Below are positions 47,593-59,858 of a stretch of DNA of 64,000 nucleotides, one piece after another. The stretch is from Triatoma infestans. Taxonomy: Eukaryota > Arthropoda > Insecta > Hemiptera > Reduviidae. The stretch spans positions 217,560-281,559 of the forward strand of contig JAAEAF010014368.1 of assembly GCA_011037195.1 (NCBI GenBank), written 5' to 3'. Under the pieces are notes generated by a model. That model was not told where the DNA came from and ran no database searches. It saw only the letters and a list, made by a program, of their open reading frames with translations. A program made the position numbers and the translations under genes. The first letter of the stretch is position 1. The number at the start of each line of letters is the position of its first letter.

Positions 47593-48149
47593 TGTAGTGG
47601 AAGAACAAAATCGAAAAATAATAGTTTAAAGTTTCTGAATATTTTATAATTATTTTAGTGCTGTGAATTTACCTTCAAAAAGTATGTATTTTAGAACCAG
47701 GTATATTAAATCTGGTCATTACTAAATAGAAAAACAAAGGCACAAAATCCCGTTAGGGCAAACCTTTGTAAGAAAATTCCCCCGCGAGAGAGAGAGCAAT
47801 TCCAAAGAACAGAGCCATCAGCTTTAAAAGAGTAAAGAGTATATAGTCAAAACTCAGCCTTCAAAAAGGACGCTTCAGGAATCGCCCTCTTCAAATCAGT
47901 GCCAGTTATAAGTTAAAACATAAGAGTTTGGCATTTAATCTAGATTAATTAATTGATTTATACTTAATCGCTGTAATATTATAAAGCTATTTAAATTCAG
48001 TTAGAAAATATATTTATTTTATAATCAGTGGTGCTTTCTTGATTATATTCTTATATTCTATCTCTAACAAACTCACAAGCCCTTTTCGCTAAGACGCTCA
48101 AGCCACAAGCTACCTACACCTACACACAAACATCACCAATTACATTACA
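47593..48149 (+). repeat. solo LTR, family A2
   Basis: It starts TGTAGTGGAAGAAC and ends ATTACATTACA, with exact flanking TCAA (47589-47592, 48150-48153). It aligns end to end with the minus-strand copies 9875-10413 and 34371-34903. It shares with the full element at 19711 the 3' portion 'CAGTGGTG.CTTCT', 'AAGCCCTTTTC.CTAA.ACGCTC' and the ATTACATTACA end. Confidence 0.92.
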
Positions 48150-48153
48150 TCAA

Positions 48154-51100
48154 TCTTGTGTTTCCGGTAAATAATCAACGCCAAAAATGTGACAAGATTT
48201 TAGGTTTCTTTGGAAACAACCTTCGGGTTTCAAACTTAGTCCTACCGCAGCAATAAGAGAAAACTAACTGTCATCATTTGAAACCATATCTAAAAATATA
48301 TTAAAGTGCAAATAAGTACAAAGCACATTTTTTTCTTGTTTGACTTAGAAACTACTACATGTGTGTGAATGACGAAATAATTTAGTTTATATTAATGTCT
48401 AAAAATATTTTAGATATTTATAAAACATTTATAGATTTCTAACGTTGTGAACTTTAAGTAAATACCTAAACAATAATAACAGCAAGTTAGAACTAGTACA
48501 AAGTAATGTAGGATGGCAGTTATTACAAATGGTAATAGTAAACATACAGTTTAATGTGTGATCTGAAACAGCGTTGTAATACTTGAATTGTAGTATTTGG
48601 TTGGCCACACTGGTTACACAGTAGACAGGTAGTAATGACCCTACACAAATACCGTTCTACTAGTACTCCCTTGGTAATGGCCTGGCCGTGTAGGAAATGG
48701 TGTATGAAATTAACCCTGAGTTGCTCCCACTATAATGGTCGTTCAAATATTAACGATATTGTTCAATGTTTGGCATGATTGGATCACACGGGCTTCCCAA
48801 CAGGAAAATAATTTACAATTTATTTTTGGAAGAACACTTGAATTATTGTGAAATGAATATTTTAAAAATAATTTTACTATGGTTAAAATATTCCGGAAAC
48901 GATTTGCGATGTTGACAAATTTAATTTAATTGCATTTATCCACTTATATTAAGTGGCCAGATATCAGTGCATAGTTTATTAATAATAACGAAATAATTAT
49001 TAAGATTTTTTTAATTGAATAAATTATTTGTATTCCTTTTTCCGATTCCTCTAAGGTCTCCTACAGTACTAGATGATCTTTCTCAAGTTACATTACACAT
49101 ATATGCAATGCACACATACCATACCTTGCGTGGTCCGAGGCGACAAGATTTACGGACGCCTTTTGGTTGTAAGTGTGAGAAAAATATCGATGTGTTAAAA
49201 TAATGGATTAACAGAAAATTTCACATATCGATATAGTCATTCGTTAAAAATTTACATTGCGTAGCGTATTTATATTGTTTATGTCTCAAAGCTAGAAATA
49301 TTTACACTATTATTAAAAAATTAACGCAGCATTTGTAAAGGATGATGCTTGAACTTGTTTGAACATGCATATACTTCTTTGAACAGAGTAGCATTACCAC
49401 GCGGCACAGCGCTGTTCAGCGTGTTGAATATGTACAGACTTGCTTAAATACATATATATTCTTAAGAGGTGGCAATTTGTCTTTTTGACCGGAGCGACGT
49501 AATCGCTAAAGCGGGCGCTGCTCACATACACACACACACATACACACACACAATATATATATATACATACATTTTTTCTAGTACTGCTCCATAATATGCC
49601 ATCCATGAATTGACTCCTACAATTAATTATGCAGACAGTATGTACAAGGGATCCAAACAAATGTGTACACCCCATTTATCTCGAGTCTCTTTGATGATAG
49701 AACGAAATTCTCAATGATATACCCCCGCTTATTTTATTGGGTAGATTCAGAATATGACAGTTGCACATATGTGCGCCTCTGTGTTATGTGCCCAAATATG
49801 TGCTAAATTTATTATTTCTATTGGAAATCCCAACTATGTATTAATGAGCTCTAAAACACAAAAATCGGACAAGTAATCCGGATATGTGTTGTTTTTTTGA
49901 AAGTAGGAATAAATTCGTACTGAGAATTTTGCAATACTCGTTAAAATTCTTTCCCTCCTCTCATTTCTTTATTTAATTTTTATTTTTGTTTGAACTTTGA
50001 ACATATTCTTTTTTTAACTTATCAAGAAACAATTAACTTATCATGAAAACAAAGGTAATTAAATTAGTTAGTCAAATCAAATAAATTAGTACGTCTGTGT
50101 TGATTTTTTTCACTATGCCGCGGCAAGTATTCTCCCCTCAAGAAAGCCCCAGATCTTCGAAACTTGCATTCAGAGCAGACGAAATCATAAACGGCTGCTC
50201 ATGTTTACAATGAAAGGTTTCTGCAACGAATGCCTCGAAGTCGTTTTACATTTTGGCGCGTTGTGAGGTGTTTTGTGGAGGCAGGTACAGCTGTTCGCAC
50301 CGGACTCCAGGTAGCAAGGATGATTTGTAGGGAAAGGAAGGTTATCTTCTAAACAAGAGGTAGGACTAGATTTAAGCAAAGCAAAGCAAAACTTCAAAGG
50401 TATTGAAAAAATAATAAATTATTCTAAAAAACGATGAAGTTAAATTTGTTAAATGTGAAGCAATTATTATTAATTAAATTATAATTATTAGCATTAGTAT
50501 AATAACAAATTTAAATTGTACTCATAACAATATATATTGATATCCTATTGGAATCTTAACGCACGAATGCAAGCGGAAAAGTTTCATCAAAATGGTAATG
50601 CTTCATCATATCCATAAACGGAAATACATTTACTTTTTTTTTTACATATTATTTTAATAATGGTTGAATTTCTCTAGAGTGGTTTGGTGGTAGACCAATC
50701 ACTCAACTCTTGTTCACCATTTCTATGTACTCTCAGCTGAATTGAAATGCCTGCTTTTCAATTTTCATCGCTGTCTATATATTTTTTTAAATAAAAAATA
50801 TTTTATATAAATTAGAAAAAAAATGTCGAAAATATGATGTTTAAAATATTATGTACCACTGTCAAGTATCAATTACTTTCGGATTAAATTTAAGTATTTT
50901 AATTATTTGTATCGAAAACAGCTCCCCCTCCCGACATTTATCCCGCCCCTCATATTGTCATTCACAACCTGTCCCCACTCTTAATATTACACTAAACATG
51001 AATAAGATATAGGCTAATGGAGAAAAGTAGTTTCTTTAGAAAAATAATAGCGCCCATTCATGAACTTACATTAAAATTAACTTTAAAGTCTTTTTAAGAA

Positions 51101-51308
51101 TAAGCTAAATTAAATTAGCAAATAGTTAATACAATGAAGGAAGCGCCATCTTTTGCATATTTCAATTTAAACACAAGTACACCACTTGTCCTTAACGTTC
51201 AACTTCACTTTGATCTTAATTACACAATCTTCACTGACTTCCATCAAGAATGGGCGTAGCTTCATTAGCGGTCTATTGGTCTCTGTACCACCAGTTTTTA
51301 CCGTTGCC
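48154..51308. other. mostly unassigned, with a possible LINE scrap
   Basis: Minus-strand 48750-48560 can be read as a degenerate LINE C-terminus (FIHHFLHGQAITKG....C..C..CGQPNTT), weak evidence only. 49515-49560 is a CA/TA microsatellite. 50100-50400 is GC-richer without a recognised frame. The remainder is AT-rich. Confidence 0.35.
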
Positions 51309-51322
51309 GCACGCATAATACT

Positions 51323-51954
51323 TTTTTTTTTACTACGGCATCATTGGTCGCGGCTATTCAGCCATTCGACGTCGAGCTTCCCAATACAATACCGATCTCT
51401 CCATTGGTCCGATATTAATAAAATTATTTCTCACGTCGGCTAAGCGAGGACATACTGCAATGTGCTGTGATGTCTTAGTTTCCCACTCTTCACAAGACGC
51501 AGGATGACTCAGTCACCACTCCAATTCGATGGAGATGGACCTGTAAATAGTCGTGCCCAATCAGCATGCGTGCCACCCCGACTGTTCTCGGTAAATCGAG
51601 GGGAATGTGTCCTCATGGTTTTCAACAAGTGCCGGCCATAGCTTTCCCTCTTCATTAGATTTGTAGGTGTTCAACTCTTGTACTTGAAACTTGGAAGCGG
51701 CTGTCCATTTAAAGGTATTTAATGAGACAGGCGAGTCCGGCTGAACCATCTCTGCCCCTATCTTTGCTAACCGATCAGCCTCGTCGTTCCCTATTATGCC
51801 GCAGTGCCCCGGTATCCATTGAAAGACAATGGTCTTTCCGGACCTGCTAGCTGCGTCTATAGCTACTTTGCTCTGTGACATAATACAACAATCACAATTC
51901 CTGTACCAGCCACGGCCAGTAGCGCCGCTCGGGAATCCACAATAATGACGATAC
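51323..51954 (-). mobile_element. 5'-truncated LINE insertion with 14-bp target duplication
   Basis: GCACGCATAATACT lies on both sides (51309-51322 and 51955-51968), and the minus-strand 3' end has a poly(A) (T run 51322-51331). Inside are RNase H and C-terminus of a jockey/R1-type LINE. The intact duplication and tail show target-primed reverse transcription, and a fairly recent insertion. Confidence 0.88.
51561..51954 (-). pseudogene. LINE RNase H domain fragment
   Basis: The frame holds SQSKVAIDAASRSGKTIVFQ and WIPGHCGIIGNDEADRLAKI, the D and H/D blocks of LINE RNase H. The frame continues upstream past 51954 to 52010, but those residues come from flanking DNA outside the target duplication. 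Downstream (51560-51440) is the finger region, interrupted by stops (GHDYLQVHLHRIGV, then S.CVL). The same family tail occurs at 63400-63665. Confidence 0.85.
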
Positions 51955-51968
51955 GCACGCATAATACT

Positions 51969-52629
51969 ATCAATGCGTAGGTGAAGCCTGATTATCTGAG
52001 CAGTTCTCATTTATTGGAGATGTATTTTCTTCCTTAAGGAATACCGACGTTCGTATTGGCAATTGGTTTTCTGCTCTTAGACTTATTTTTAGTCTGTGAA
52101 ATTGATGAATATTCCACAGACCATATTTTCCAGAATCACTGCAGCAAATTAGATTTAGGAAGTAGGAGGAAACAGGAACCAATGAGGAAATGAGCCGGTG
52201 TAAGGTATGAAAAATCTGAAAATCCAGAATTTTAACTTGCCAGAAAAATATGGTTCAAATAATATTTATAGTTGTAAGAATTATAACAAAATTTATATAT
52301 AAAAAAAGTTCACCTTTATCAAGAAATTCCAAAAAAATAACCTACCACCATGATATTTCCGTTAATATGATTTTAACCGAAACATTTTGTGTCACAATCT
52401 CGTACAATATTCAAAGATAATTTCTGTAAATTTGGTTTTTGAATAACGCTGCTTACCTTTATAATAATACAAAACAAACAAATTGATATTAAACTTAAAT
52501 AAAAATATTTTCGAACTCAGAGAGCCAAAAACGATTTCCATTCAAGTAAGAAAGTCTGGAAATCCTTTTGCAAAGCGCATAAGCAGATGGGATTGTCCAT
52601 TTTTGTTAATGTCATAGATAAAACTAGAA
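51969..52629. other. unassigned interval
   Basis: AT-rich. No feature supported. Confidence 0.4.
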
Positions 52630-52642
52630 GTTTAAATAATAT

Positions 52643-52861
52643 AGTTGTTGTGGTGCTTGGTTCCGCAAAACTGGAAAGCATCAGAGACATTTTCCGTGGT
52701 AGCCTGCTTCATTTTGTGGTCATCATCAGGATGCGTTTATCAGGAGTGTGTAAACTAACTTCGCTCTGTGCAAGTCTGTGTTGTCACATTGTCTGAAAAA
52801 CGCATCCTGATGATGAGCGAACGCCTGAATGAAGCAGGCTACCTCGGAAAATGTCTCTGAT
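52643..52861. mobile_element. foldback element F with 13-bp target duplication
   Basis: GTTTAAATAATAT flanks it exactly (52630-52642, 52862-52874). The arms 52679-52737 and 52797-52861 are inverted copies (CATCAGAGACATTTTCCG..GTAGCCTGCTTCATT). The element begins GTTGTTGTGG..CTTGGTTCCGCA, matching 59859. CTGATGATGAGCGAACGCCTGAA is present, but the GAAAC/CCGG box seen in the larger copy is deleted. Confidence 0.8.
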
Positions 52862-52874
52862 GTTTAAATAATAT

Positions 52875-53417
52875 GTTTGCTCTCTTCATATTTTTAATTC
52901 TCCAGAATCTGTGCACTATAACAAAAAACTGCTTTGGAGATTAATCAAAAACCCTTAAATTTGGCAGAAACAAGGAAATTGTTTGTGTTGTAAAAAAAAA
53001 AAAATATGGAGAGGTTGAAAAGCAAGTAGTCGTTCTCAATTCCTATGAATGCCTCGAATTATATGGCTGCTTTTAGAGACACACCCTATATACATTGAAA
53101 TTACATTATCACATTTAAAATATATTATTATTAATATCTTGCCCTTACAAGATAAATTCTATTCAATACTCCAATTTCAACAACTGAGCATATGGTATCA
53201 AGGACTATATCTACAAGAGAATTACCTGGAAACCTTTCCACAAAATTTGAACGTTCTGAACTTAACAAAATGTACAAACACTTATTTAAACAACTTTATA
53301 AACGCACAAAATTAACACCAGAGAACAAACGGCGGTTGCCTCTAGCTTTTCTTGACCGATATGCCCTTACTCTCGAACTCTATGGGACAGTTGAACGTTC
53401 TAATGTAAACAAAATCT
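52875..53417. other. unassigned interval
   Basis: Two overlapping short frames (53049-53315, 53192-53419) are open; the second (TPENKRRLPLAFLDRYALTLELYG) looks protein-like but I cannot assign it. It may be transposon debris. Confidence 0.3.
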
Positions 53418-53432
53418 AAACTATACTATCTG

Positions 53433-53675
53433 TCAGGGAAGGGATTAGCTCAGTGGTAGTGCGCTGGACTAGCAACGCGGAGATCACGGGTTCGAATCCA
53501 GCCGTGCTACTCTTTGATTTTCTCTTCCTAGGAGCCCCTGCAGCTCACTGTCCGGTGATGCACAGTGTTGTCTGTAACGGGAACATTGTCCGGAGGCCGG
53601 CAGTGCAGTGAGAAGGCTCCGGGCGCAAATGACCTCAGATGTTGAGATGCCTTTAATTTAAAAAAAACAAAAAAA
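53433..53675 (+). repeat. tRNA-derived SINE (SINE1), full length with 15-bp target duplication
   Basis: AAACTATACTATCTG flanks it (53418-53432, 53676-53690). The head has A box TAGCTCAGTGG and B box GGTTCGAATCC, spaced as in a tRNA. The body is shared with 18027-18262 and 33998-34235, and it ends TTAATTTAAAAAAA. It would be transcribed by pol III and mobilised by a LINE. The intact duplication points to a recent insertion. Confidence 0.93.
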
Positions 53676-53690
53676 AAACTATACTATCTG

Positions 53691-55740
53691 AAATTCTCTG
53701 CCACCCAAAATTCCAATTATAATGGAATATTCTAAATCTCGCTACAATAAATTCCATAGAAGTATATCTTCAAAATTCTAATCCTCGAGTAGACCTATCC
53801 TTAACTATAGTTCCCTTAGGGCTATGGCGTCGTTGGACGCGCGTTCTACTGGACTACGGTGGTCATCTCTGGAAGACATCAATCAAGTTTCTTAAGTCAT
53901 TTGTTTCTGCCATTTATCTCATTTATTTGTGATTATAACGCCGTTTTTTTTTGTTTTTGTTTTTTGAAAGGTGCACAACATTAATAGTCTTTTGCACCTG
54001 AACTATATTAAATAGACACTTTATCTTATAATAAAACCCTCTATATTATTGGAACGAATGAACTCTATTAAAAAAAAAAAACCTAACAAAATATTATTTT
54101 CTTAACCTTTTTATTTCCATTTAACCCTACTTCACTCTTTTATTTTCTTAATTCTGATTGTGTAATATTTACATTTACCTTACTAAGTACATTTATCCTT
54201 ATAAATACATTCATACTTAATAGCGCAATTGTATTATTCAATAAAAGTTTTCAAATAAAATATTAAATAATTTATTCTGCGCAGCAATGGACAGTTTAGC
54301 ATGAACTGATTGAAAATAGAAAATCTAAACTAACTGATCGAGGTGGGAAATTTCATGAGAAAGAAACTTTCAGAGAAATGAAAATAATTAGGTTTTGTTT
54401 ATTTTTTTTAAATAAATTACAGAAGAGATCACATCATATGGTAATAATAAGTAAACCTAAATATTTCCTTTTTAATTTTTTTTTTTTTTTGTTGTTGTTT
54501 AAAAGAACATACTAATGATCTGTTATCAAGGTAGAATATTTTTATGTAACTGTTTCAATAATAATTCTATGAAAAATCTCAATAATATTAAAAAAAATAA
54601 ACAATAAAAACAATAACAACAACAAAAAAGGAAAAAAAGAAACTGTAACGGTATACCCTTTATAGTGGAATGGTTTTTTGCAATTAACTTTAAAGACTTG
54701 TAACACGTAGCATTTGTTACAGAAAACCGCACAATTATATTCTGTTCACTAGTTTTTCCAGCGTAGTTAGTCAGGCTTTTTTTCCCCCCCCTAGTAAATA
54801 TGGTAATTTATACAAAAGTTACTACGAACTAAATTTCACAGTTGCTGATTGTTAGAACGGAAATAAACAACCTCTCATCGTCCAAACAAACAAGAATGAA
54901 CAAACTACACAATGATATGCAAAATTGCAAAAAGAGATGCCGGACTAATGTTCAAAAATATTCTATCATTTTTAAAAATGTACCTTGCTTTTTAACTAGT
55001 TTACCTTTTTATTTTTTATAAATAAACTTTCATTTCTACTGCCATTAATAAAAGTAATAAAAAAATTTAAAAAAAAAGGTGAGAAAAAAAGTTTTGACTT
55101 TATTATTTTTAGGAAAAAAAAAAAGCTATGCCGTAATTTTTATAATATTTTCTACATTATGTATTACTTTCTATTACGGTTAAAAGGAAGTATTGTGATT
55201 GTGCCAAATTTTACGAAAAATCGTGTTTTCACCAGAAATACATGTGGACATTCCTTACCTGGGAAACTAAGGGGTTATTTGGCGGTCTATATCGCCAAAA
55301 AAATTTCCCACGTTGTATGTAACCTTCTGTCGCTCAGTGTTTGTCTAGCCTCAAGAGTGAAACTTGCTTTCATTTTATTTTGCATCTGTTTGGATGAATA
55401 AATCTTAATTACTTCATGCTTCTATTTACAAGACACCTAATTAAAGTCGTAATTAACGTTATATTCCGTACACATTAAAATTTACAAAATTCAATTACAC
55501 ACATTTGTTATTACAACAAAAACACTTCCACATTTTAGTTGAAATTTTAGCTTCGACCAATCACCAGTATCATCTAACCAGTCACCAGTCACCAGTAGCG
55601 TCTACTCATCTAATTAGAACATGAGTAAATCATATTTTTATTAATAATTTTTTATTATGTGTTTCATCTCCAATCTCCCAGTGCTATTTTTTTCTATAAA
55701 ATTGTTTTTGTAGCATGTGGGTTTCACTTATGTTCGGTTT
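53691..55740. other. unassigned, with an RPT-1 head scrap
   Basis: 55155-55250 carries the RPT-1 head ('AAAGGAAGTATTGTGATTGTG', 'GTTTTCACCAGAAATAC' in blocks). The rest is AT-rich with several homopolymer runs and no supported gene. Confidence 0.4.
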
Positions 55741-55744
55741 TTAC

Positions 55745-56985
55745 TTTCTCTTACTGCTCCTAGTAAGAGGAAGTATTGTAATCGTGTCAAATTTTCGGTA
55801 TCTAATTTTCACAGGAAATATCCGTTTTGAGGTCCAAAAAAGTGGTTTTTAGCAAATGGTCTGTGTGTATGTGTATATATGAGCAGCATAGCTCAAAAAC
55901 GAAAAACTGTAGAAAGTTGAAAGTTGATATTACGTTTAGGTATTACTATGGGATCTGACGGTGAGTTATCTGTCAAAATTCTGTAACCGGAATTATCACT
56001 TTACTGGTTGTTTTTTTTTAAGTTTTTGCAATTTTCTCCAAAAATAGCTCCGACGATTTTCTTTAAACTAGGTATATCAACTATACATACAAAGAGCTAC
56101 AACTTTTATTTGAAACATTTCTCAGGAAAAATTCATTTAAGGGCACTTCTGAGTGAGGGGTAGGGTTAGGTCTTCATCTTTTAGTGCTATTTCAGTTTAT
56201 TAAACAATTCTATCATCTAAATAATGTTAATTAGAATTGAATATGTTGAAATTCCGAGTTTGAAAAAAATCGGATGACCGGAAGTGCGCTTACATTTAAC
56301 ACTTTACTAAATGATTTTTTCACTTTTTCGCAATTTTCTCAAAAATGACTCTGGCGATTTTCATTATATAAAATAAACATACAAACATCTACAACTTTTA
56401 TTTAAAACATTTCTCTGGGAAAATTCATTTAAGGCCAGTTATGGGGGAAGGGGCAGGATTACAGCTTCTCTAAAGTGATATCATAGTTCATTAAACAATT
56501 CTATAACCCAAACAAAATTAATTAGAAATAAATAGATGGCCAAAATTCCAAGTTTTAAGAAAATTAGTAAGCCGGAAGTGCGCTTTTACTGGACAGTTTT
56601 CGACGAATTTCGTTAAATTTGGTACACAAACTATAAAATTTGTCAATTATAATTCTGAGAACTGGAGTAAGAGAAAGCAGTGTGAGTGTTTCACACCAGA
56701 TTTTTTTTTTTTTTTTGAGTTTTCAGCTCCAACAACATTCCGTGGAAAACGAAAAAAAGTTTTTTAGCCAATTGTCCCAAACGAATTATCCCAAAAACGA
56801 AAAATCGCAGAAGTTCAAATTTGGTATTCAGTTTAGGTAGTACCACGGTATCGGGAAGGTTTCGGGCAAAATCCATCCACGAAAAGTGCGACTTTACTGA
56901 ATTTTTTTTTTCCCTGGTTTTTGCGCGATTTTCTGAATTTCGGGGGATTCTTGGGGGAGGGCGGGATTTTAATCAATTAGGTTAA
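55745..56985 (+). repeat. modular repeat RPT-1, near-complete copy plus truncated second copy
   Basis: Head (CTTACTGCTCCTAGTAAGAGG), TG tract, two units with the ATTCATTTAAGG landmark at 56131 and 56423 (292 bp apart), tail AGTAAGAGAAAGCAGTGTGAGTG and poly(T) to 56716. 56720-56985 then continues with another, diverged unit ('CCAAAAACGAAAAATCGCAG', 'GCGCGATTTTCTGA', 'GGGGGAGGGCGGGATTT'). Confidence 0.8.
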
Positions 56986-57559
56986 AATTTAAACTGTTGC
57001 TACAAGCTTTAGTTGCGACAAAGGGTTACTATGTCGCACTGTTACACTGTTGTTACATTGTGGTATACATGATATCTCTATCTTCTCTTTTTTATGGCAC
57101 TGCTATTTAATTGTATGTACTCATAACCATTTTAAAGAATATTTGTCTATTACATTGTTTTATTGTAATTAGAGAAGATCGAGTGAATATTTACACCAGC
57201 ATTTTGTTGCTTTGTTTCCGGAGAAATACTAGTAATTGAACAAAATGTAATTAAATTTTTGACAATTTAATTTTCAAAATTTCCTCCTTAGTATACTTTT
57301 CCTGGTACGCTTTTCATCCAGATTTTATTTTAATTAAATTTACCACACATTAAAACCACGGAAATGTTATAATCGATTGGTAGTTGACTGCATCTAGGGA
57401 TCAGTATAGAGTAGATAATTTTTACTGCCATATTTTTATTATTATTCTTACTACTTTATATATTAAGAGACAAAACTGAATAAAGCGCAGCGTTACATAA
57501 GCAGGTCACCAATATTTTGTTCAAAGTTGATCATAGTTTTGTCGGTCCTGTATTTTGGT

Positions 57560-57810
57560 TGTTAATAATAATGGGTGCCTGAAGGCGCGAGATCTAAGCC
57601 GATTTCGCTCTTATCCCCCCACAAAAAAAAACAAAAAAAAAAACGCTCCTAAGAAGCTTCAACAATCTACAATAATTTAAAATATGTTAACTCCCTCAAG
57701 CATTCGCTTGAGAATGTTGCCTTCCCAAATATGCGAAATTTCGTATTCGTGAAACGGAGACACTGACCAAGTAGTGGTATACCGTTTTCCTGACACCCTC
57801 GTCACAATCA
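57560..57810 (-). mobile_element. I-type LINE 3' end, second copy
   Basis: It matches 62-330 of the first element in minus orientation: TAA-repeat tail (TTAATAATAATGGG), 'GCCTGAAGGCGCGAGATCTAAGCCGATTTCGCTCTTATCCCCCCA' landmarks in blocks, then the finger region. A poly(A) insertion (57620-57645) is present. It is 5' truncated near 57810. Confidence 0.75.
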
Positions 57811-57839
57811 ACAATAAAGTTTTTTAGTTATGCAGACCA

Positions 57840-58095
57840 TAGGCACATACATAAACACACTTCAAAAATGGGTAGAAGAGTGGAGCTCAACATCTAAGGA
57901 AGGGGAAGAAAAAATATTTTCTCGCTGTGGTATGTAGGATGAGGAGAAATTTGTGTTATAAAATGACCATGGCACTAACTGAACTGGCAAAAACAGGACT
58001 CATCTCCATCGTTTCCATATAAGTGAAAGCCCGTGAGGTCCTGTACATTAGGAGGGTCCTCCAAACTTCGCAACATTACTTTTGGACTGTTGTCT
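57840..58095 (+). pseudogene. LINE C-terminal fragment, opposite strand
   Basis: Frames read LQKWVEEWSSTSKEGE.. and then, after stops, GKNRTHLHRFHISESP.GPV and a LLLDC-like end. This order matches the segment between RNase H and the C-terminal finger (W..EW....G, LTGHG...YLHRF.I.ESP.C). It is heavily degraded. Confidence 0.5.
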
Positions 58096-58104
58096 ATTAG
58101 ATTA

Positions 58105-58613
58105 TGTGATGGATGCCAATTGATGTGTTGATTGTTGTAGTGTAGTGGTAGCTTGTGGCGTGAGCGATTTAGTAAAGGGCTTGTGTGTATGTTTGAGAAG
58201 GAGAGAGAAGTATTAGTAATGAGTAAAAGATCACCGCTGTTTTGAAATAAATATATTATTCTCTAAGTGAATTTAAGTACTTTTATAATACCACAGCGTC
58301 TATGTATAAATCAATTATTTATCTAGATTAAATGCAAAGCTCTTATGTTTTAACTTGAACTGCCACTGATTCCTGAAGTGATCTACTTGAATGTCTACAA
58401 CAGACTGTCCTGAAAGAATGCCTTATAATTGTTCGCTCTCAAATCTTCCCCTGTGAAAATTAGGGGTAGACAATGCTAACAAGGTTCATGAACTCTTCCT
58501 ATAAGTGTAATCATCTACCTGGGGTGTACCCTTTTAGCCAACGAGCTTGCATTTTCTTTATAATTTTGATGATTTCAAATAAATATATTTTTATATTTCT
58601 GGCATCCATCACA
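58105..58613 (-). repeat. solo LTR, family A1, with 14-bp terminal inverted repeat
   Basis: It is flanked exactly by ATTA (58101-58104, 58614-58617). The reverse complement starts TGTGATGGATGCCA and the other end is its exact inverse, TGGCATCCATCACA, whereas relatives end CCAATTACA or TTACATTACA. Otherwise it aligns with 26031-26499 and 62715-63220, including the CCCCT..AGGGG hairpin. Confidence 0.9.
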
Positions 58614-58617
58614 ATTA

Positions 58618-59846
58618 GATTAGAATTTCAGATTTATTTTTAAATTTTTTTTTAAATTCAATTGATTTCAATATTTTATATTTTGGTTTTTTTTTCCGTT
58701 TAAATCATTTGTTGTGACTATAATTACACATTTCAATTAGCCTCTATTGTAGTGTCATTTGTAATTAGTTCTTTGTCTAGTTTTGATTAATTCAATATAA
58801 TTAGTACTTGTAATCTAATTATTTTTTTGTACTGTAATTATCAAATATTGTAGGTGTTGGAACAAATAATTCATACAATTGCAAATTATGCAATAGTCGC
58901 CAAAGATGTCATACTCGTCATACAAGCTTGAGTAATATCTATTCTACCGTCCAATACTGTTTTCTCTCAACGCTGAAGCAATCACCAAGCTCCGCAAAAA
59001 TGGGTTTTGATACAGTCCAGTAATGTTTTTTAAGGATTGTATCCCTATATTGATTCTTCAAGTCCATAAGAACAAGGAAGATGTGCATGTTTACCTGAAT
59101 AAATAACATTTAACCACCTAAACAATAAAATTCCAGTATTTCTCAATAAAATAAGCGTAAATCATAATTGAGGACCCATGGATCTTTCTTCCCATGCTCC
59201 CACTTATGTTATCAAATTAATACGCTACCTCTCCACGATTAATATAGAATAATTGATATATTGTAAGTATGAGTTTTTAATTTGAAAAAAGCTTTTCTTT
59301 TCATGTTTGAGAATTGTGGTAGAAAATTATTTGTCATCAGATTTTAATTTTGTTGTTCGTAACTTCCAAACATAAAATTGTCCAAACACTTAGTCTAAGT
59401 AGAAAAACTAGAATTTTTATACTATGTAAAAGTAAATCATTGTAAAAAGAATATTTCTGAAATGTTTCTTTTTATTTTCTAGAAATTAGGAAATTTATTT
59501 TCATTATTTATGCGGCCAAAATAGCCAAAAAAATATATTGTACTTTAGCTAGAGGGGCGCTCTTCAGTTGGAAAAAAAGTTTGTTTATTTTATTTTATGA
59601 AGGTTTTTAATTTTAACTTTAGATGTTATAGAGATACTAAGAATAATAAATAACAAATTATTTACACTCATTAAGTGAAAAGAGTTACAGTGGATTTTTC
59701 TTTTAAGATAAAAACTTTTTCTCTGGACATTTTTCTTTATAGTTCGCATTTTCTTCTTCTTCTTCTTTTTTTTTTTTTAGCATCGTCATCATTACAAAAT
59801 AATTACGAAGAATAATAATAGTAGGAAAACAACTCATGACAAATAT
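58618..59846. other. AT-rich unassigned interval
   Basis: No gene or repeat can be supported. A TTC microsatellite lies near 59755-59770. Confidence 0.4.
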
Positions 59847-59858
59847 GAATGTAAGGTT

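Noticed and set aside
53440..53510. tRNA gene
   Set aside because: A and B boxes are present, but the sequence continues into a repeated SINE body with target duplications, and the acceptor stem does not close.
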